Source of the DNA: Alteriqipengyuania flavescens
GTDB lineage: Bacteria > Pseudomonadota > Alphaproteobacteria > Sphingomonadales > Sphingomonadaceae
Assembly (NCBI RefSeq): GCF_030406725.1
Contig: NZ_CP129107.1
Span: 2,212,501 to 2,276,500, forward strand
Direction: 5' to 3'
DNA length: 64,000 nt
Shown here one piece after another: positions 1 to 8,810 of the stretch (positions within the stretch are counted from its first letter, which is position 1; every line of letters begins with the position of its first letter). A program made the translations under genes and the position numbers. Below the pieces are notes generated by a model. That model saw nothing but the letters and a program-made list of their open reading frames with translations. It searched no databases and was not told where the DNA came from.

Positions 1-975
1 GCCGCCGGCGGCGAACAGGTCGCGGGCGAGGAACCGCCCGCCGGGCTTCAGGTCGGTGATGACCGGGACTTCGCGCGACAATTCGTCGAACGTCTCGATC
101 GGGAAGGCGAAGCCGGCTTCCGCGGCGATGGCGGGCAAATGGAGGACGGCGTTGGTCGAGCCGCCGCTGGCGACGACGGCGGTTGCCGCATTGCGCAGCG
201 ATGCCGGCGTCAGTAACGTGCGGGCGGAGGTGCCTTCGTGCGCCAGTCGTGCAGCCAGCTCGCCGCAGCGGCGCGCCTCGTCGGGCTTGGCATCGTCGAC
301 TGCGGGCGGATCGGCTGCGCCCATGGGCGAAATGCCCATCATCGTCAGCGCCATCGCCATAGTATTGGCGGTGAACTGGCCGCCGCAGGCGCCCGGGCCG
401 GGGCAGGCGTGGCGTTCGATCTCGTCCAGCTCGGCGTCGTCGATATCGCCCTTGGCATGCGCGCCGACGGCTTCGAAAACGTCTTGGATCGACAGGTCCT
501 TGCCCTTGCAATTGCCGGGCAGGATGGTGCCGCCGTAGAAGATGAGGCCGGGGATATCGAGCCGCGCCAGCGCCATAGCAGCGGCGGGGATGGTCTTGTC
601 GCAACCGACGAGGATGACCGCCGCGTCCAGCGAGTGGCCGCGCACCGCGACTTCGATGGAATCGGCGATGACTTCGCGGCTGATCAGGCTGGCGCGCATG
701 CCTTCGCCGCCCATGGTAATGCCGTCGGAGACAACTATGGTGTTGAAATCGACCGGCGTCGCCCCGCCGGCGCGCAGGCCTTCGCGGACCGGCTCTGCCA
801 ATGCCTGCAGGTGCATGTTGCAGGGCGTGACGGTGGACCAGGTGTTGACGACTGCGACCATCGGCTGCGCCATCGCCGCATCGTCATAGCCCGCCGCACG
901 CAACATCGCGCGCGCCGGGGCCTTGGCCGGGCCCTTGGTGATGGCGTCGGAAATTTTCGCTTTCGGGTCGGTCAT
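1..975 (-). CDS. ilvD: Dihydroxy-acid dehydratase IlvD, N-terminal part (C-terminus lies beyond the left edge)
   Basis: IlvD dehydrates 2,3-dihydroxy acids to 2-keto acids in isoleucine, valine and leucine synthesis, using an Fe-S cluster. The visible 325 codons begin at ATG 975 and run off the window. Family motifs seen are NTWSTVTPCNMHL (Cys52), GCDKTIPA (Cys125) and GPGACGG (Cys196), which match the three cluster-ligand positions of the IlvD/Edd superfamily. The related 6-phosphogluconate dehydratase Edd is less likely because the gene sits directly behind a leader peptide loaded with Leu, Val and Ile codons and a terminator (1012-1190), the arrangement of branched-chain attenuators. Confidence 0.93.
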   Translation of the reverse strand, partial: MTDPKAKISDAITKGPAKAPARAMLRAAGYDDAAMAQPMVAVVNTWSTVTPCNMHLQALAEPVREGLRAGGATPVDFNTIVVSDGITMGGEGMRASLISREVIADSIEVAVRGHSLDAAVILVGCDKTIPAAAMALARLDIPGLIFYGGTILPGNCKGKDLSIQDVFEAVGAHAKGDIDDAELDEIERHACPGPGACGGQFTANTMAMALTMMGISPMGAADPPAVDDAKPDEARRCGELAARLAHEGTSARTLLTPASLRNAATAVVASGGSTNAVLHLPAIAAEAGFAFPIETFDELSREVPVITDLKPGGRFLARDLFAAGG

Positions 976-1011
976 GGTGTCTCGCGAGATCGGGGAGGGT
1001 GAGGGGCCAAC

Positions 1012-1045
1012 AAAAAACCCCGCTGCCGGTTTGGAAGCGGGGTTT
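1012..1045 (-). terminator. Rho-independent attenuator terminator upstream of ilvD
   Basis: A perfect 10-bp stem (AAACCCCGCT, 1036-1045, paired with AGCGGGGTTT, 1015-1024) has an 11-base loop and is followed on the minus strand by a run of T. It lies between the leader peptide stop (1068) and the ilvD start (975). That is where the attenuator of a ribosome-mediated attenuation system should be. Confidence 0.88.
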
Positions 1046-1067
1046 CGGAGGTCCGTGTCAGCCTGTG

Positions 1068-1190
1068 TCAGCCGATGGGCGCTCCTCCCCGCGTGATAAG
1101 GAGTACGAGTACTGCGAGCACTAGCTGCACGAGGTCGGCCACGGGTGCCCGATCCTTCGCAATTGCAGCAGTGGCAGCGCGTGCCAGCAT
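1068..1190 (-). CDS. ilvD leader peptide (branched-chain amino acid attenuator)
   Basis: A 40-aa open frame starts at ATG 1190 behind a GAGGAA ribosome-binding site 7 bases away. Its C-terminal half reads LVQLVLAVLVLLITRGGAPIG apart from the final residue grouping: 12 of about 16 consecutive residues are Leu, Val, Ile or Ala. The terminator follows 23 bases after the stop codon. In known leader-peptide attenuators, ribosome stalling at starved codons prevents the terminator from forming; here the codons sensed would be Leu, Val and Ile, the end products of the IlvD pathway. The same frame is open upstream to 1328, but the internal ATG with its strong ribosome-binding site is the better start. 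Regulation is inferred from architecture. Confidence 0.85.
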   Translation of the reverse strand: MLARAATAAIAKDRAPVADLVQLVLAVLVLLITRGGAPIG

Positions 1191-1331
1191 CGTCTCGTTC
1201 CTCGTTCCACGACAGAGCGCCGCGTTCGCAAGCCTCTTTATATCCCGAAATCCTTCTTGCAAGTAAAAATATTGCGCGAAGGTGGGAAAATCGGGAATGA
1301 TTTCATCTGAAACCAGTTTGCTGCACAAGCG
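1191..1331 (-). promoter_or_regulatory. ilvD: Presumed promoter and 5' leader region of ilvD
   Basis: AT-rich stretch between the leader peptide and the terminator of the transporter gene. On the minus strand it contains TTGCAA (1257-1262) and TATAAA (1238-1243), but they are only 13 bases apart, so I do not assign a firm -35/-10 pair. The ilvD transcript should start somewhere in this interval. Confidence 0.4.
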
Positions 1332-1363
1332 AAAGGCCGGCCCCCGCGAGGGAGCCGGCCTTT
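1332..1363 (-). terminator. Terminator after the FucP-like transporter gene
   Basis: A perfect 10-bp stem (AAAGGCCGGC / GCCGGCCTTT) with a 12-base loop lies 20 bases after the stop codon of the transporter gene and is followed by a short T run on the minus strand. Confidence 0.75.
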
Positions 1364-1382
1364 GCTGTGACTGCGAAGAGCG

Positions 1383-2798
1383 TCAGGCTGGGCGGCGGGC
1401 GAACATGCCGAAAGCCGCGATGATGCCGTAGCATACGATCGGCAGGATCATGGCCGTGCGGAGGCTGCCGCTTGCATCGGCCAGCATGCCGGTCAGCAGC
1501 GGGATGACGGCCCCGCCGAAAATGGCGATGTTGATGATGCCTGACCCGTCGGCTGCCTTCAGGCCCAGCTTCTCGCTTGCGAGCGAGAAGATCGTCGGGA
1601 ACATGATAGAGTTCATCAGGCCGACCGCCAGCAGGCTGTAGCCGGCAGTCGCTCCGGTCGTGTTGGTGGAAATCAGCACCAGCGTAATCGCGCCCAGGGC
1701 CACGCCCATGAGCACGAGGCCGGGGCTGACGTAGCGCAGCACCAGCGAACCGATGATCCGGCCGACCAGCGCTCCGCCCCAGTACATCCAGATCATGTTG
1801 CCGGCGTCGAGCTCGCTCAGGCCCATCACGCTGTCCTGCATCAGGTAGTTCACGATGAGCGAGCCGATGGCGACTTCCGCCCCCACGTAAAGGAAGATGC
1901 ACGCCGCGCCGAAAGAGAAGCGGGTGCGGCTGAGCAAGCTGTTGCCCCACAGCCAGACGATAGGGCCCGCGATCAGCAGGATCACGCCCGGAATCTCGTT
2001 GCCGCGGATAACCAGCCAGCCGCCGATCACGATGGGGACGATACCGCTCAGGTAGCGGGTGACGCTGGTCAGCGCGCCGCCTTCCATCGCGGAGGCATCG
2101 TGGGGCAGCTTGTTGCGGTTGATCCACACGACCAGCGCGATCACCGCCAGGGCGACGGCGAGGCCGATGTAGGTGGAGACGATGGCCGCGCTTTCTGCCG
2201 TGCGATAGGCGGCAAGTTCCGCGCCGGAGAGTTCCGCCGCGGAGACCCCGGCCAGGCTGCCGAGAATCAGTGCCGAGCCGACGCGCGGGAAAATCGTGGT
2301 GCCGAGGCTGTTGAATGCCTGCGCAAAGGTCAGGCGGCTGTGCACGGTCTTGGCCGGGCCGAGCAGCGAGATGAGCGGGTTGGTCACCACCTGCACGATC
2401 ACCACGCCGCTTGCTAGGATGAACAACGCACCGAGGAATAGGCCGTATGTGGCGGTCTGGCTTGCCGGGATGAAGAGCAGGCAGCCTGCCATCATGATCA
2501 GCAATCCGGCCACTGCACCGCGCATGTAACCGATCCGCTTGACCAGCTCGGCACCGGGGATCCCGATCATGAGATAGGCGGTGAAGAAGCAGAACTGCAC
2601 CAGCATTGCTTCGGTGTAGTTAAGCGTGAACAGCTCCTTCAGCTTGGGCAGGATCACGTCGTTGAGCGAGGTGATGCCGCCGAAGATGAAGAACAGCGCA
2701 AAGACGAAATATTGCAAACCGGGCGCGTTTACGTGCGTGCCTTCATCGGTAAGCGTGGCCGGATCGGTGCTTGTGGCAACGTCTGGTGCCAAGGCCAT
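1383..2798 (-). CDS. Sugar MFS transporter, FucP/GluP-like
   Basis: 471-aa integral membrane protein with about 12 hydrophobic segments. The opening segment FFIFGGITSLNDVILPKLK and the later QVVTNPLISLLGP and RLTFAQAFNSLGT are characteristic of the fucose and glucose/galactose:H+ symporter family (FucP, GluP). A sugar is therefore the likely substrate, imported across the inner membrane. The downstream half GSGIINIAIFGGAVIPLLTG also fits. A LacI regulator and a large TonB receptor lie upstream on the same strand, suggesting one sugar-utilization locus. The exact sugar cannot be read from sequence. A terminator follows at 1332-1363. Confidence 0.85.
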   Translation of the reverse strand: MALAPDVATSTDPATLTDEGTHVNAPGLQYFVFALFFIFGGITSLNDVILPKLKELFTLNYTEAMLVQFCFFTAYLMIGIPGAELVKRIGYMRGAVAGLLIMMAGCLLFIPASQTATYGLFLGALFILASGVVIVQVVTNPLISLLGPAKTVHSRLTFAQAFNSLGTTIFPRVGSALILGSLAGVSAAELSGAELAAYRTAESAAIVSTYIGLAVALAVIALVVWINRNKLPHDASAMEGGALTSVTRYLSGIVPIVIGGWLVIRGNEIPGVILLIAGPIVWLWGNSLLSRTRFSFGAACIFLYVGAEVAIGSLIVNYLMQDSVMGLSELDAGNMIWMYWGGALVGRIIGSLVLRYVSPGLVLMGVALGAITLVLISTNTTGATAGYSLLAVGLMNSIMFPTIFSLASEKLGLKAADGSGIINIAIFGGAVIPLLTGMLADASGSLRTAMILPIVCYGIIAAFGMFARRPA

Positions 2799-2908
2799 AA
2801 TGGTACTCTCCCTCTGGTCCTCCTGCGTGCGCGGTCAGGACATTCCCCTGTTGGCAGCGTGGCGCAGGGTGGCGGCCCTGTCCAACGCAAATTCGTATGC
2901 GCGGCGGC

Positions 2909-4120
2909 TCATGCCGTTCGCGCGATGCTAAGCAGCAATGCACCCGCCGCAACGACCAGCACTGCAAGCGCGATGAACAGGCCGGAAAAGCCGAAAACGG
3001 GCACCAGCAGCAGCGTCAGCCACGGCATGATCATCGAGGGCATGGTGTTAGTCAGGTTGAAGATCCCGAGGTCGCGCCCGCGGGTCTGCGGACGGGGCAG
3101 GACGCGCAGGGTCTGGCTGGTGTGGAGGGCGAGGACCACGCTCGCCGCGAGACCGAAGGCGACATACCCGGCGATGGCGAAGTTGCGGTCGCCCGCCATC
3201 GCCATGATGACGAGGCCGATGGACGAGACAAGGCACGCCGTGCCGAGCGGTAGGATCGGCCGGTTCGCGCGGTCCGACCAGCGCCCCACCACGAGCGCGA
3301 ACGGCACCGCGCTTGCAAGGACCAGCCCGAAGATCGTGGCGGCCGTGTTCTCCGTGCTGGAGGGCGAGATCGAGCGGAACCACAGCAGGAAGAACGCGAA
3401 GAGCGAGGCTTCGGCAACCTGCACCAGAAGCCGTGCGAGCCACATGCGGAACACGGCAGGTCGGCTGCGCAACGCGTCTCGCTCCGCGATTTCTTCGCGA
3501 CTGACGGGCGTCATAAGGCCGGGCGTCGGGACCGGTCGGGCGAGGAGCAGCCCCGGCAGGACGAGCGCGCCGACCAGCGCGACCACGACCGGGAAACGCA
3601 TTTCGACCGGAACGAGCCACGTCGAGGTGACGAGCACGCCGGACAGCGCGCCCGTCGCAGGCGCAAACGCAAGCATCCCGCCGAGCCGTCCTTTCTGGTC
3701 GTCCGGCACGCAATCGCCCGCCCACGCGGCGATAGGGGCGAGCATCATGTTGAGAGCCAACTGCCACGCCACGATGGCGCCGAGAAGGGCGGGAAAGCTC
3801 TCGATGGATGGCATCAGGAGCAACAGCGCGGAACTAAGCGCGAACCCCGCTAGCGCCCAGCCACGGCGATTGGCGGTAAGATCGCTCACACAGCCGAACC
3901 CGATGTTGGCGACGCTGGCCGCCCCCGCCCCCGCCAGAGCGATCCACGACAGCCACTGCACGATCCCGTCGCCGGCGAGGCTGCTGACATGGATGGGCAG
4001 GAGAATGGTAAGGAAGGGAACGTAGGCGACCGCGCCGCCGGCAACCGCAGCGGCATAAAGCCACAGGAAGCGCGTCGATTGCTGCGGCTGTCCGGTGGCC
4101 GGGATGGCGGCGCTAGCCAT
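2909..4120 (-). CDS. MFS transporter
   Basis: 403-aa transporter with about 12 membrane segments; no motif points to a particular substrate. I start it at ATG 4120 because this ATG overlaps the stop of the LacI gene (ATGGCTAG), giving 8 bases of overlap and translational coupling; a longer frame from 4162 would overlap more. It contains GRWSDRANRPILPLG, a typical MFS loop motif between helices. Being coupled to a LacI regulator and followed by a FucP-like transporter, it probably moves a sugar or oligosaccharide. Confidence 0.8.
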   Translation of the reverse strand: MASAAIPATGQPQQSTRFLWLYAAAVAGGAVAYVPFLTILLPIHVSSLAGDGIVQWLSWIALAGAGAASVANIGFGCVSDLTANRRGWALAGFALSSALLLLMPSIESFPALLGAIVAWQLALNMMLAPIAAWAGDCVPDDQKGRLGGMLAFAPATGALSGVLVTSTWLVPVEMRFPVVVALVGALVLPGLLLARPVPTPGLMTPVSREEIAERDALRSRPAVFRMWLARLLVQVAEASLFAFFLLWFRSISPSSTENTAATIFGLVLASAVPFALVVGRWSDRANRPILPLGTACLVSSIGLVIMAMAGDRNFAIAGYVAFGLAASVVLALHTSQTLRVLPRPQTRGRDLGIFNLTNTMPSMIMPWLTLLLVPVFGFSGLFIALAVLVVAAGALLLSIARTA

Positions 4121-5177
4121 GCGATCCCGCGCGGGGAGGGGCGGTGGAATCGCGCACGACAAGGCGAGCCGGGATGACCGAGCGTTCCTCGTCCTCCAGC
4201 TCCCCGCGCTTCGCCTGGATCAGCTTCTCCACTGCAAGCGATGCGAGCTCCGCGATGGGCTGGTCGATGGCGGTCATCGCGGGCACGGAACCGCGCAGCA
4301 CGGGCGTGTCGTCGAAGCTTATCACCGACAGGTCGCCAGGCACCGACAGGCCAAGTTCGCGCGCGACGTCGAGCGTGGCCATCGCCATGTGGTCGCTGCT
4401 CGCGATGATCGCCGTGGGCGGGGTTTCGCCGGAAAGGAGGGCGCGCGCCGCTTTCGCGCCGCTATCGTAACCGAAGTCGCCTTCCGCGAACAGTCCGGCA
4501 ACAGCGTGGCCGGCTTCGCGCATGGCGTCTTTCCACCCGTTGGTGCGCCAGTGGCTCAGCTCGTAATAGGGCGAGCCGGCGATGAAACCGATCCGTTCGT
4601 GACCGAAGTCCAGAAGGTGCTGCGTCGCTTCGCGCGCGGCCAGCCGGTCGTCCATCGCCAGCGCAATGCCGGGGGTGGTGCCTTTCGATCCGATCCGCGC
4701 GAAGGGGATGTGCCGCTCTTCCAAAAGGTCGATCATCAGCGTGTTGTCGGAATGTGGCGGGGTCAGGATAACGCCATCGGGCTGCAAGGCAGCGATCGCG
4801 TTGCCGAGTTCGCGCTCCACGTGCTGGCTGTCGGTATCGACCAGCTCGATAAGAATGCGATAGCCGTGTTCTGCCGCCTTGCGCATGCCGCCCAGCAGCA
4901 TCTGGTCGATCCAGTCGCGCCCCTCGCGCGCTTCCCAGTCGGCGATGGTGCGCGCGCGGTCGTTGATCGAGAGGATGAGGTAGGATCGCGACCCGCTCAT
5001 GCGCTGGGCGGCGATGGAGGGGACGTAGCCGAGCTTGTCGATCGATGCCTGCACGCGCTCACGCATGGAGGCGCGCACGTTCGGCTCCTTGTTGATGACG
5101 CGGCTGACTGTCTGCAGCGAAACGCCTGCGTCGGCGGCCACATGCTTGATGGTTACGGATTGGCGGCGGCGAGCCAT
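4113..5177 (-). CDS. LacI-family transcriptional regulator
   Basis: 354-aa repressor. An N-terminal helix-turn-helix (residues 9-30, TIKHVAADAGVSLQTVSRVI) and hinge are followed by a periplasmic-binding-protein-like sugar sensor ending near FDDTPVLRGSVPAMTAIDQP. The recognition helix SLQTVSRVIN is one residue class away from the E. coli Lac repressor helix SYQTVSRVVN. Two palindromes with lac-operator-like halves (TTGTGAAC and ATGTGAAC) lie 3.5 kb upstream in the receptor/halogenase promoter, so they are its likely operators. The gene overlaps the MFS gene by 8 bases. Effector unknown, presumably a sugar. Confidence 0.93.
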   Translation of the reverse strand: MARRRQSVTIKHVAADAGVSLQTVSRVINKEPNVRASMRERVQASIDKLGYVPSIAAQRMSGSRSYLILSINDRARTIADWEAREGRDWIDQMLLGGMRKAAEHGYRILIELVDTDSQHVERELGNAIAALQPDGVILTPPHSDNTLMIDLLEERHIPFARIGSKGTTPGIALAMDDRLAAREATQHLLDFGHERIGFIAGSPYYELSHWRTNGWKDAMREAGHAVAGLFAEGDFGYDSGAKAARALLSGETPPTAIIASSDHMAMATLDVARELGLSVPGDLSVISFDDTPVLRGSVPAMTAIDQPIAELASLAVEKLIQAKRGELEDEERSVIPARLVVRDSTAPPRAGSHG

Positions 5178-5296
5178 TGCCCTTCGATCCCTGTCCTGTG
5201 CGACGACATCGTCCTTAGCCGCATAGCGGCAGAATTCCCAAGCGGCGGCGGCCTGTTTCCAGACGTTTTACGTGTTCATCCGCCGTGCAAACGACA

Positions 5297-5330
5297 GGGG
5301 CGGGCCGCTGCCTATACAGTAACCCGCCCC
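5297..5330 (-). terminator. Hairpin terminator after the TonB receptor gene
   Basis: An 8-bp stem GGGGCGGG / CCCGCCCC with an 18-base loop lies 24 bases downstream of the receptor stop codon on the minus strand. The T run is poor, so it may be a weak or processing hairpin. Confidence 0.5.
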
Positions 5331-5353
5331 CGACTGCGCGTTCGCCTGCTTCC

Positions 5354-8300
5354 CTAGAAGTCGAAGCGCAGCGCGATGCTGTAACGGCGATCGTTGCGGA
5401 ACGCCGAGCGGGTGACCCGCGTGCCGTCGAAGTCGAACACCTGGCTGGTGCGGGTGACTTCGTCGAGCAGGTTCACGCCCTGGATGCCAACCTTCAGGTT
5501 TTCCAGAACGTCGATGAACAGCGAACCGTCCAGCTGACCGGTGCTTTCCCCGTAGATCGGCGAGAACGGGAAGATCACGTCACGCGGAGTCTGCAGGAAT
5601 TCCGACCGCCAGTTATAGGCGAGACGAGCTGCAATCGGGCCGCGCTCGTAGAAGACGACGGCGTTGACCGTGTGCTTCGAGATACCGGCAAGCGGCAGGC
5701 CGAGCGAGAACGGGCTCTGTTCGGCGCCCAGCGTGTTGTTCGTGAACTCGCCGCCATCGACATAGGTGTAGGTCAGCTGCGAACCCAAGCCGCCGAGCGG
5801 ACCCGGCAGGAAGTCGTAGGTCTGCTGGTAAGCCAGCTCGAAACCCTTGAGCGTCCCGTCGTTCACGTTGATCGGGCCGTTGACCAGCACCGGCAGGTCG
5901 AGGCCATCGGGGTTATCGAGCACGATACGCGTAGCGCCCGGATTTTCCAGATTGGTCACGTCCTTCATGAACAGCGTAGCGGTGACCGAGCCGACGGCAT
6001 CGAAGTACCATTCCGCCGACAGGTCGTAGTTCCATGCCTCGGTCGGGCGCAGTTTACGGTTACCCGTGTTGAGGCCGAACAGCAGGCCGGTGTCGCCGAT
6101 ATCCTGGTTCACGATGTTGAGCGTGTTGTCGAACAGCGCGCCGCCGGTGCGGAACGCCGCGAGATCGGGGCGGAAGATCGCCTTCGACACCGCACCGCGG
6201 AACAGCAGGCCGTTGCCCAGGTCCAGCTTCACATTGAAGCTGGGGAGCCAGTGATCGTAGGTTTCGTCTGCGAAGTCGTCGAAGATATCGCCGGTCAGGC
6301 CTTCGACGAATTCAATTTGCCGCTCTGTCGAAAGGGCGCAATAACCGAGCGGGGTTTGGTCGATCGGGTTAGCGCACCGGTTCTGCAGGTCGGACAGTTC
6401 GGCCACACCGTCACCATCGCCGCCGCGGTTGAACGAGGTCGGATCGTTCGGATCCTGGTAGGCAGGAGCGTCGATATAGCTCGGCTCGATGTAGCCGATC
6501 CGGCCTTCGGAACGGACATTGGTGCGGGCGTAACGCACGCCGATGTTACCCGAAAGCGTCGCGCCGCTGGAGAAATCGCGACCGAAATCGAGCCGCAGGT
6601 AAGCCGCGCTGGTCGTTTCCTCGATCGGGGTGATTTCGGACGGGCAGAACGGCGAACACGGGATCTCTTCGCCGGTCACCGGGTCGATGTAGATCCGGCC
6701 GTCGATGAGCGGGCGACCTTCCGGGGTCAGGGTGAAGGCCTTGATGGCATTCAGGTCCTGCGCCAGCTCGCCGGAGAGATATTCGCCGACCAGATCGTCC
6801 CCCCCATAGAAGATGGCTGCACCGTCACCGACGGGCACGGGCACATTGCCGCGCTGGAAGTTGTCGCCGAAGACATTGCGGACATCGGCGCTTTCAGGGA
6901 AGTCGTAGGCGTAAGCGCCGCCGCCCGGAGCAAAAGTCCCCGAATACGGAGCGCCCCAGTCGCCCTGGCGGGCTGTCCAGGTTGCACCCAGGTTCGACCA
7001 GTTCGAGAAATTCGCCGTGCGCGTCACGCGGCTGCGTTCCGCCCAACGGGCACCGAAGCGGGCCGAGCGCAGGAAGCCGGTGTCGGAAATATCGTATTCG
7101 AAATCGCCGCGCAGCGAGTAAAGGTCGCCTTCATTCGCCACCTGATTGTCTAGGTGGAACCAGAAGTAGGTGTTGGCAGGATCGGTGAAATACGCCACCG
7201 GGGAGTCGTTCGTCCCCACCTGCAGGAACTGGACAGCCGGCGTATCACCGCTGTTATCGATGAACAGGTCGGCGTAGGTCTGCATCGCGAGGATGATGCC
7301 GGCTTCGCTGCGGTTGGAGTTGATGTACTGGCCTTCGAAATTCGCGCGCAGGCGATCGGTGATCGCGATGTCGAAATCGAGGGAGAAGTCCTCCGTCATC
7401 GCCTCGTCCTCGCGCTCGAAGCGCAGGTTTTCGGTCGAGATGCCGGGGATGCCCTGGTCGGAGATCTGCGTCAGTGTGCCCGACTGGAAGACGTTGCCGT
7501 TGAACACGATGTCGTTCGCCGCGGTCGGTACCGGGAAGAACGCATCGTTGTTCACCAGCGCCAGGACCGCGAATTCGGAGAGCGAGGACTGGGTTGCGGC
7601 GCGCAGGTATTCCGCGGTGACGACGACGCCGCCGTCCAACGATTCATACTGTGCCACGGCCGAATATGCCTGACGGTCGCGGGTCAGTTCGGTGGTGCGC
7701 ACGCCGGCGCCCTTGGGAACGATGACAGTGCCTTCGGGCGGGAAGGTGTCGGGCGTCGCGGCATCGCCGGAAAAACCGCCGGAGCTGACCGGACGGGCAC
7801 GGATACAGCCGGACTGCAGATCCGCCGCGCGGTAGCAGGGGTCGGTGATCTGCGAGGCATCGGTGCGGGTAACAAGGCGCTGCTGCGCATAGCCAAGCTG
7901 CACGGCAAAGGTGCCAATTCCGGTGTCGAAGGTGTTCGAACCGAGAAGCGAGAAGCCCGGGGCCCACTCGTCTGCAAGGTCGCCCTTGTTGATTTCGAAC
8001 GTGCCGGCGAAATTGAAACCCGGATTGTCGAGCGGCTTTCGCGTGACGAGGTTCACGGTGCCCGAAATCCCGCCGTCGATCATGTCGGCGGTGGTGTTCT
8101 TGTAGACTTCGACGCGGCCGAGAAGCTCGGGCGAAACGTCGTTGAAACCGAGCGTGCGGCCGCCGTTGGCGGAGAAGATGTCACGGCCGTTGAGTTCGGA
8201 GCGAACGAAGGGCAGGCCGCGGATAATCACGCCCGAACCTTCGACCGAGAAGCGGTCGGGGTCGTCGCGCTGTTCGAAGCGGCTGATGTTGACACCGGGC

Positions 8301-8602
8301 ACGCGCTGCAGTGCTTCGGCCACCGAACGGTCGGGCAGGGCGCCGATATCGTCCGCCGTCACCACGTCCACGAACGTGTCGGCGTCGCGCTTGATCGACT
8401 GTGCGTTTTCGAGCGCTGCGCGGATGCCTTCGACGACGATGACGTTCTCGTCGTCGATCGTGGCATCTTCCTGCTCTGCCGGCGACGCGTCCTGCGCGTA
8501 GGCGGGCCCGGCCATGGCGAAGCCCAGCGCGAGGCCGGACACGGTGCAGAAGGCAGTGCGACTCAGGTTGCGCTGCCGCGGAATAACGGTGGTGGTTTTC
8601 AC
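5354..8602 (-). CDS. TonB-dependent receptor (large, carbohydrate-locus type)
   Basis: 1082-aa outer-membrane active transporter. I choose GTG 8602 because GGGAGAG sits 5 bases upstream and the product then starts with a signal peptide ending AGPAYAQ (about residue 37). A TonB-box-like stretch ENVIVVEG follows, then the plug domain (VPGVNISRFEQRD, GGISGTVNLVTRKPL), and a beta-barrel ending in RYSIALRFDF with the usual terminal Phe. The length exceeds the common 700-900 aa and is typical of receptors for glycans in Sphingomonadales and Caulobacterales. It is divergent from a tryptophan-halogenase-like gene, with twin operators between them. Confidence 0.93.
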   Translation of the reverse strand: MKTTTVIPRQRNLSRTAFCTVSGLALGFAMAGPAYAQDASPAEQEDATIDDENVIVVEGIRAALENAQSIKRDADTFVDVVTADDIGALPDRSVAEALQRVPGVNISRFEQRDDPDRFSVEGSGVIIRGLPFVRSELNGRDIFSANGGRTLGFNDVSPELLGRVEVYKNTTADMIDGGISGTVNLVTRKPLDNPGFNFAGTFEINKGDLADEWAPGFSLLGSNTFDTGIGTFAVQLGYAQQRLVTRTDASQITDPCYRAADLQSGCIRARPVSSGGFSGDAATPDTFPPEGTVIVPKGAGVRTTELTRDRQAYSAVAQYESLDGGVVVTAEYLRAATQSSLSEFAVLALVNNDAFFPVPTAANDIVFNGNVFQSGTLTQISDQGIPGISTENLRFEREDEAMTEDFSLDFDIAITDRLRANFEGQYINSNRSEAGIILAMQTYADLFIDNSGDTPAVQFLQVGTNDSPVAYFTDPANTYFWFHLDNQVANEGDLYSLRGDFEYDISDTGFLRSARFGARWAERSRVTRTANFSNWSNLGATWTARQGDWGAPYSGTFAPGGGAYAYDFPESADVRNVFGDNFQRGNVPVPVGDGAAIFYGGDDLVGEYLSGELAQDLNAIKAFTLTPEGRPLIDGRIYIDPVTGEEIPCSPFCPSEITPIEETTSAAYLRLDFGRDFSSGATLSGNIGVRYARTNVRSEGRIGYIEPSYIDAPAYQDPNDPTSFNRGGDGDGVAELSDLQNRCANPIDQTPLGYCALSTERQIEFVEGLTGDIFDDFADETYDHWLPSFNVKLDLGNGLLFRGAVSKAIFRPDLAAFRTGGALFDNTLNIVNQDIGDTGLLFGLNTGNRKLRPTEAWNYDLSAEWYFDAVGSVTATLFMKDVTNLENPGATRIVLDNPDGLDLPVLVNGPINVNDGTLKGFELAYQQTYDFLPGPLGGLGSQLTYTYVDGGEFTNNTLGAEQSPFSLGLPLAGISKHTVNAVVFYERGPIAARLAYNWRSEFLQTPRDVIFPFSPIYGESTGQLDGSLFIDVLENLKVGIQGVNLLDEVTRTSQVFDFDGTRVTRSAFRNDRRYSIALRFDF

Positions 8603-8670
8603 GAATCTCTCCCTCGTGAGATGCCGGAATCGGCAATTCTGTCCAATGATCCGCGCTTGGCGTAACGCCG

Positions 8671-8688
8671 ATTGTGAACATTCACAAT
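8671..8688. promoter_or_regulatory. Palindromic operator 1 (lac-operator-like)
   Basis: The site ATTGTGAACATTCACAAT is a palindrome in 16 of 18 bases; only the central pair breaks symmetry. Each half, ATTGTGAAC or ATTGTGAAT, differs from the E. coli ideal lac half-site ATTGTGAGC by one or two bases. It lies between the divergent TonB receptor and halogenase genes and is probably bound by the LacI-family protein encoded at 4113-5177. Confidence 0.75.
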
Positions 8689-8693
8689 GGGCC

Positions 8694-8711
8694 GATGTGA
8701 ACATTCACATT
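8694..8711. promoter_or_regulatory. Palindromic operator 2 (lac-operator-like)
   Basis: GATGTGAACATTCACATT repeats the 14-base core TGTGAACATTCACA of operator 1, with the centres 23 bp apart (about two helical turns). Two copies of a 14-base core so close together are not expected by chance. They mark the control region of the divergent promoters. Confidence 0.75.
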
Positions 8712-8810
8712 TTTACCGGGCGACCTATTGCAGAAAGGTCACAATTGCCGCATTTCCATCCGTAACGAGCGCCTGCTACGGCGTGTGAAACCGACATCTG
8801 CGGAGCGTGT

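Noticed and set aside
1238-1262. Sigma-70 promoter TTGCAA/TATAAA for the ilvD leader
   Set aside because: The spacing is only 13 bases, too short for a normal promoter, so the two hexamers were not paired.
1303-2127. Second long open frame over the FucP-like gene
   Set aside because: It overlaps a protein with clear family motifs on the same strand in another frame and is rich in Arg and Pro, typical of a GC-rich shadow frame.
8671-8711. CRP/FNR-type sites (TGTGA...TCACA)
   Set aside because: The spacer between TGTGA and TCACA is 4 bases, not the 6 needed for CRP, and the geometry fits a LacI-type operator with a matching regulator next door.
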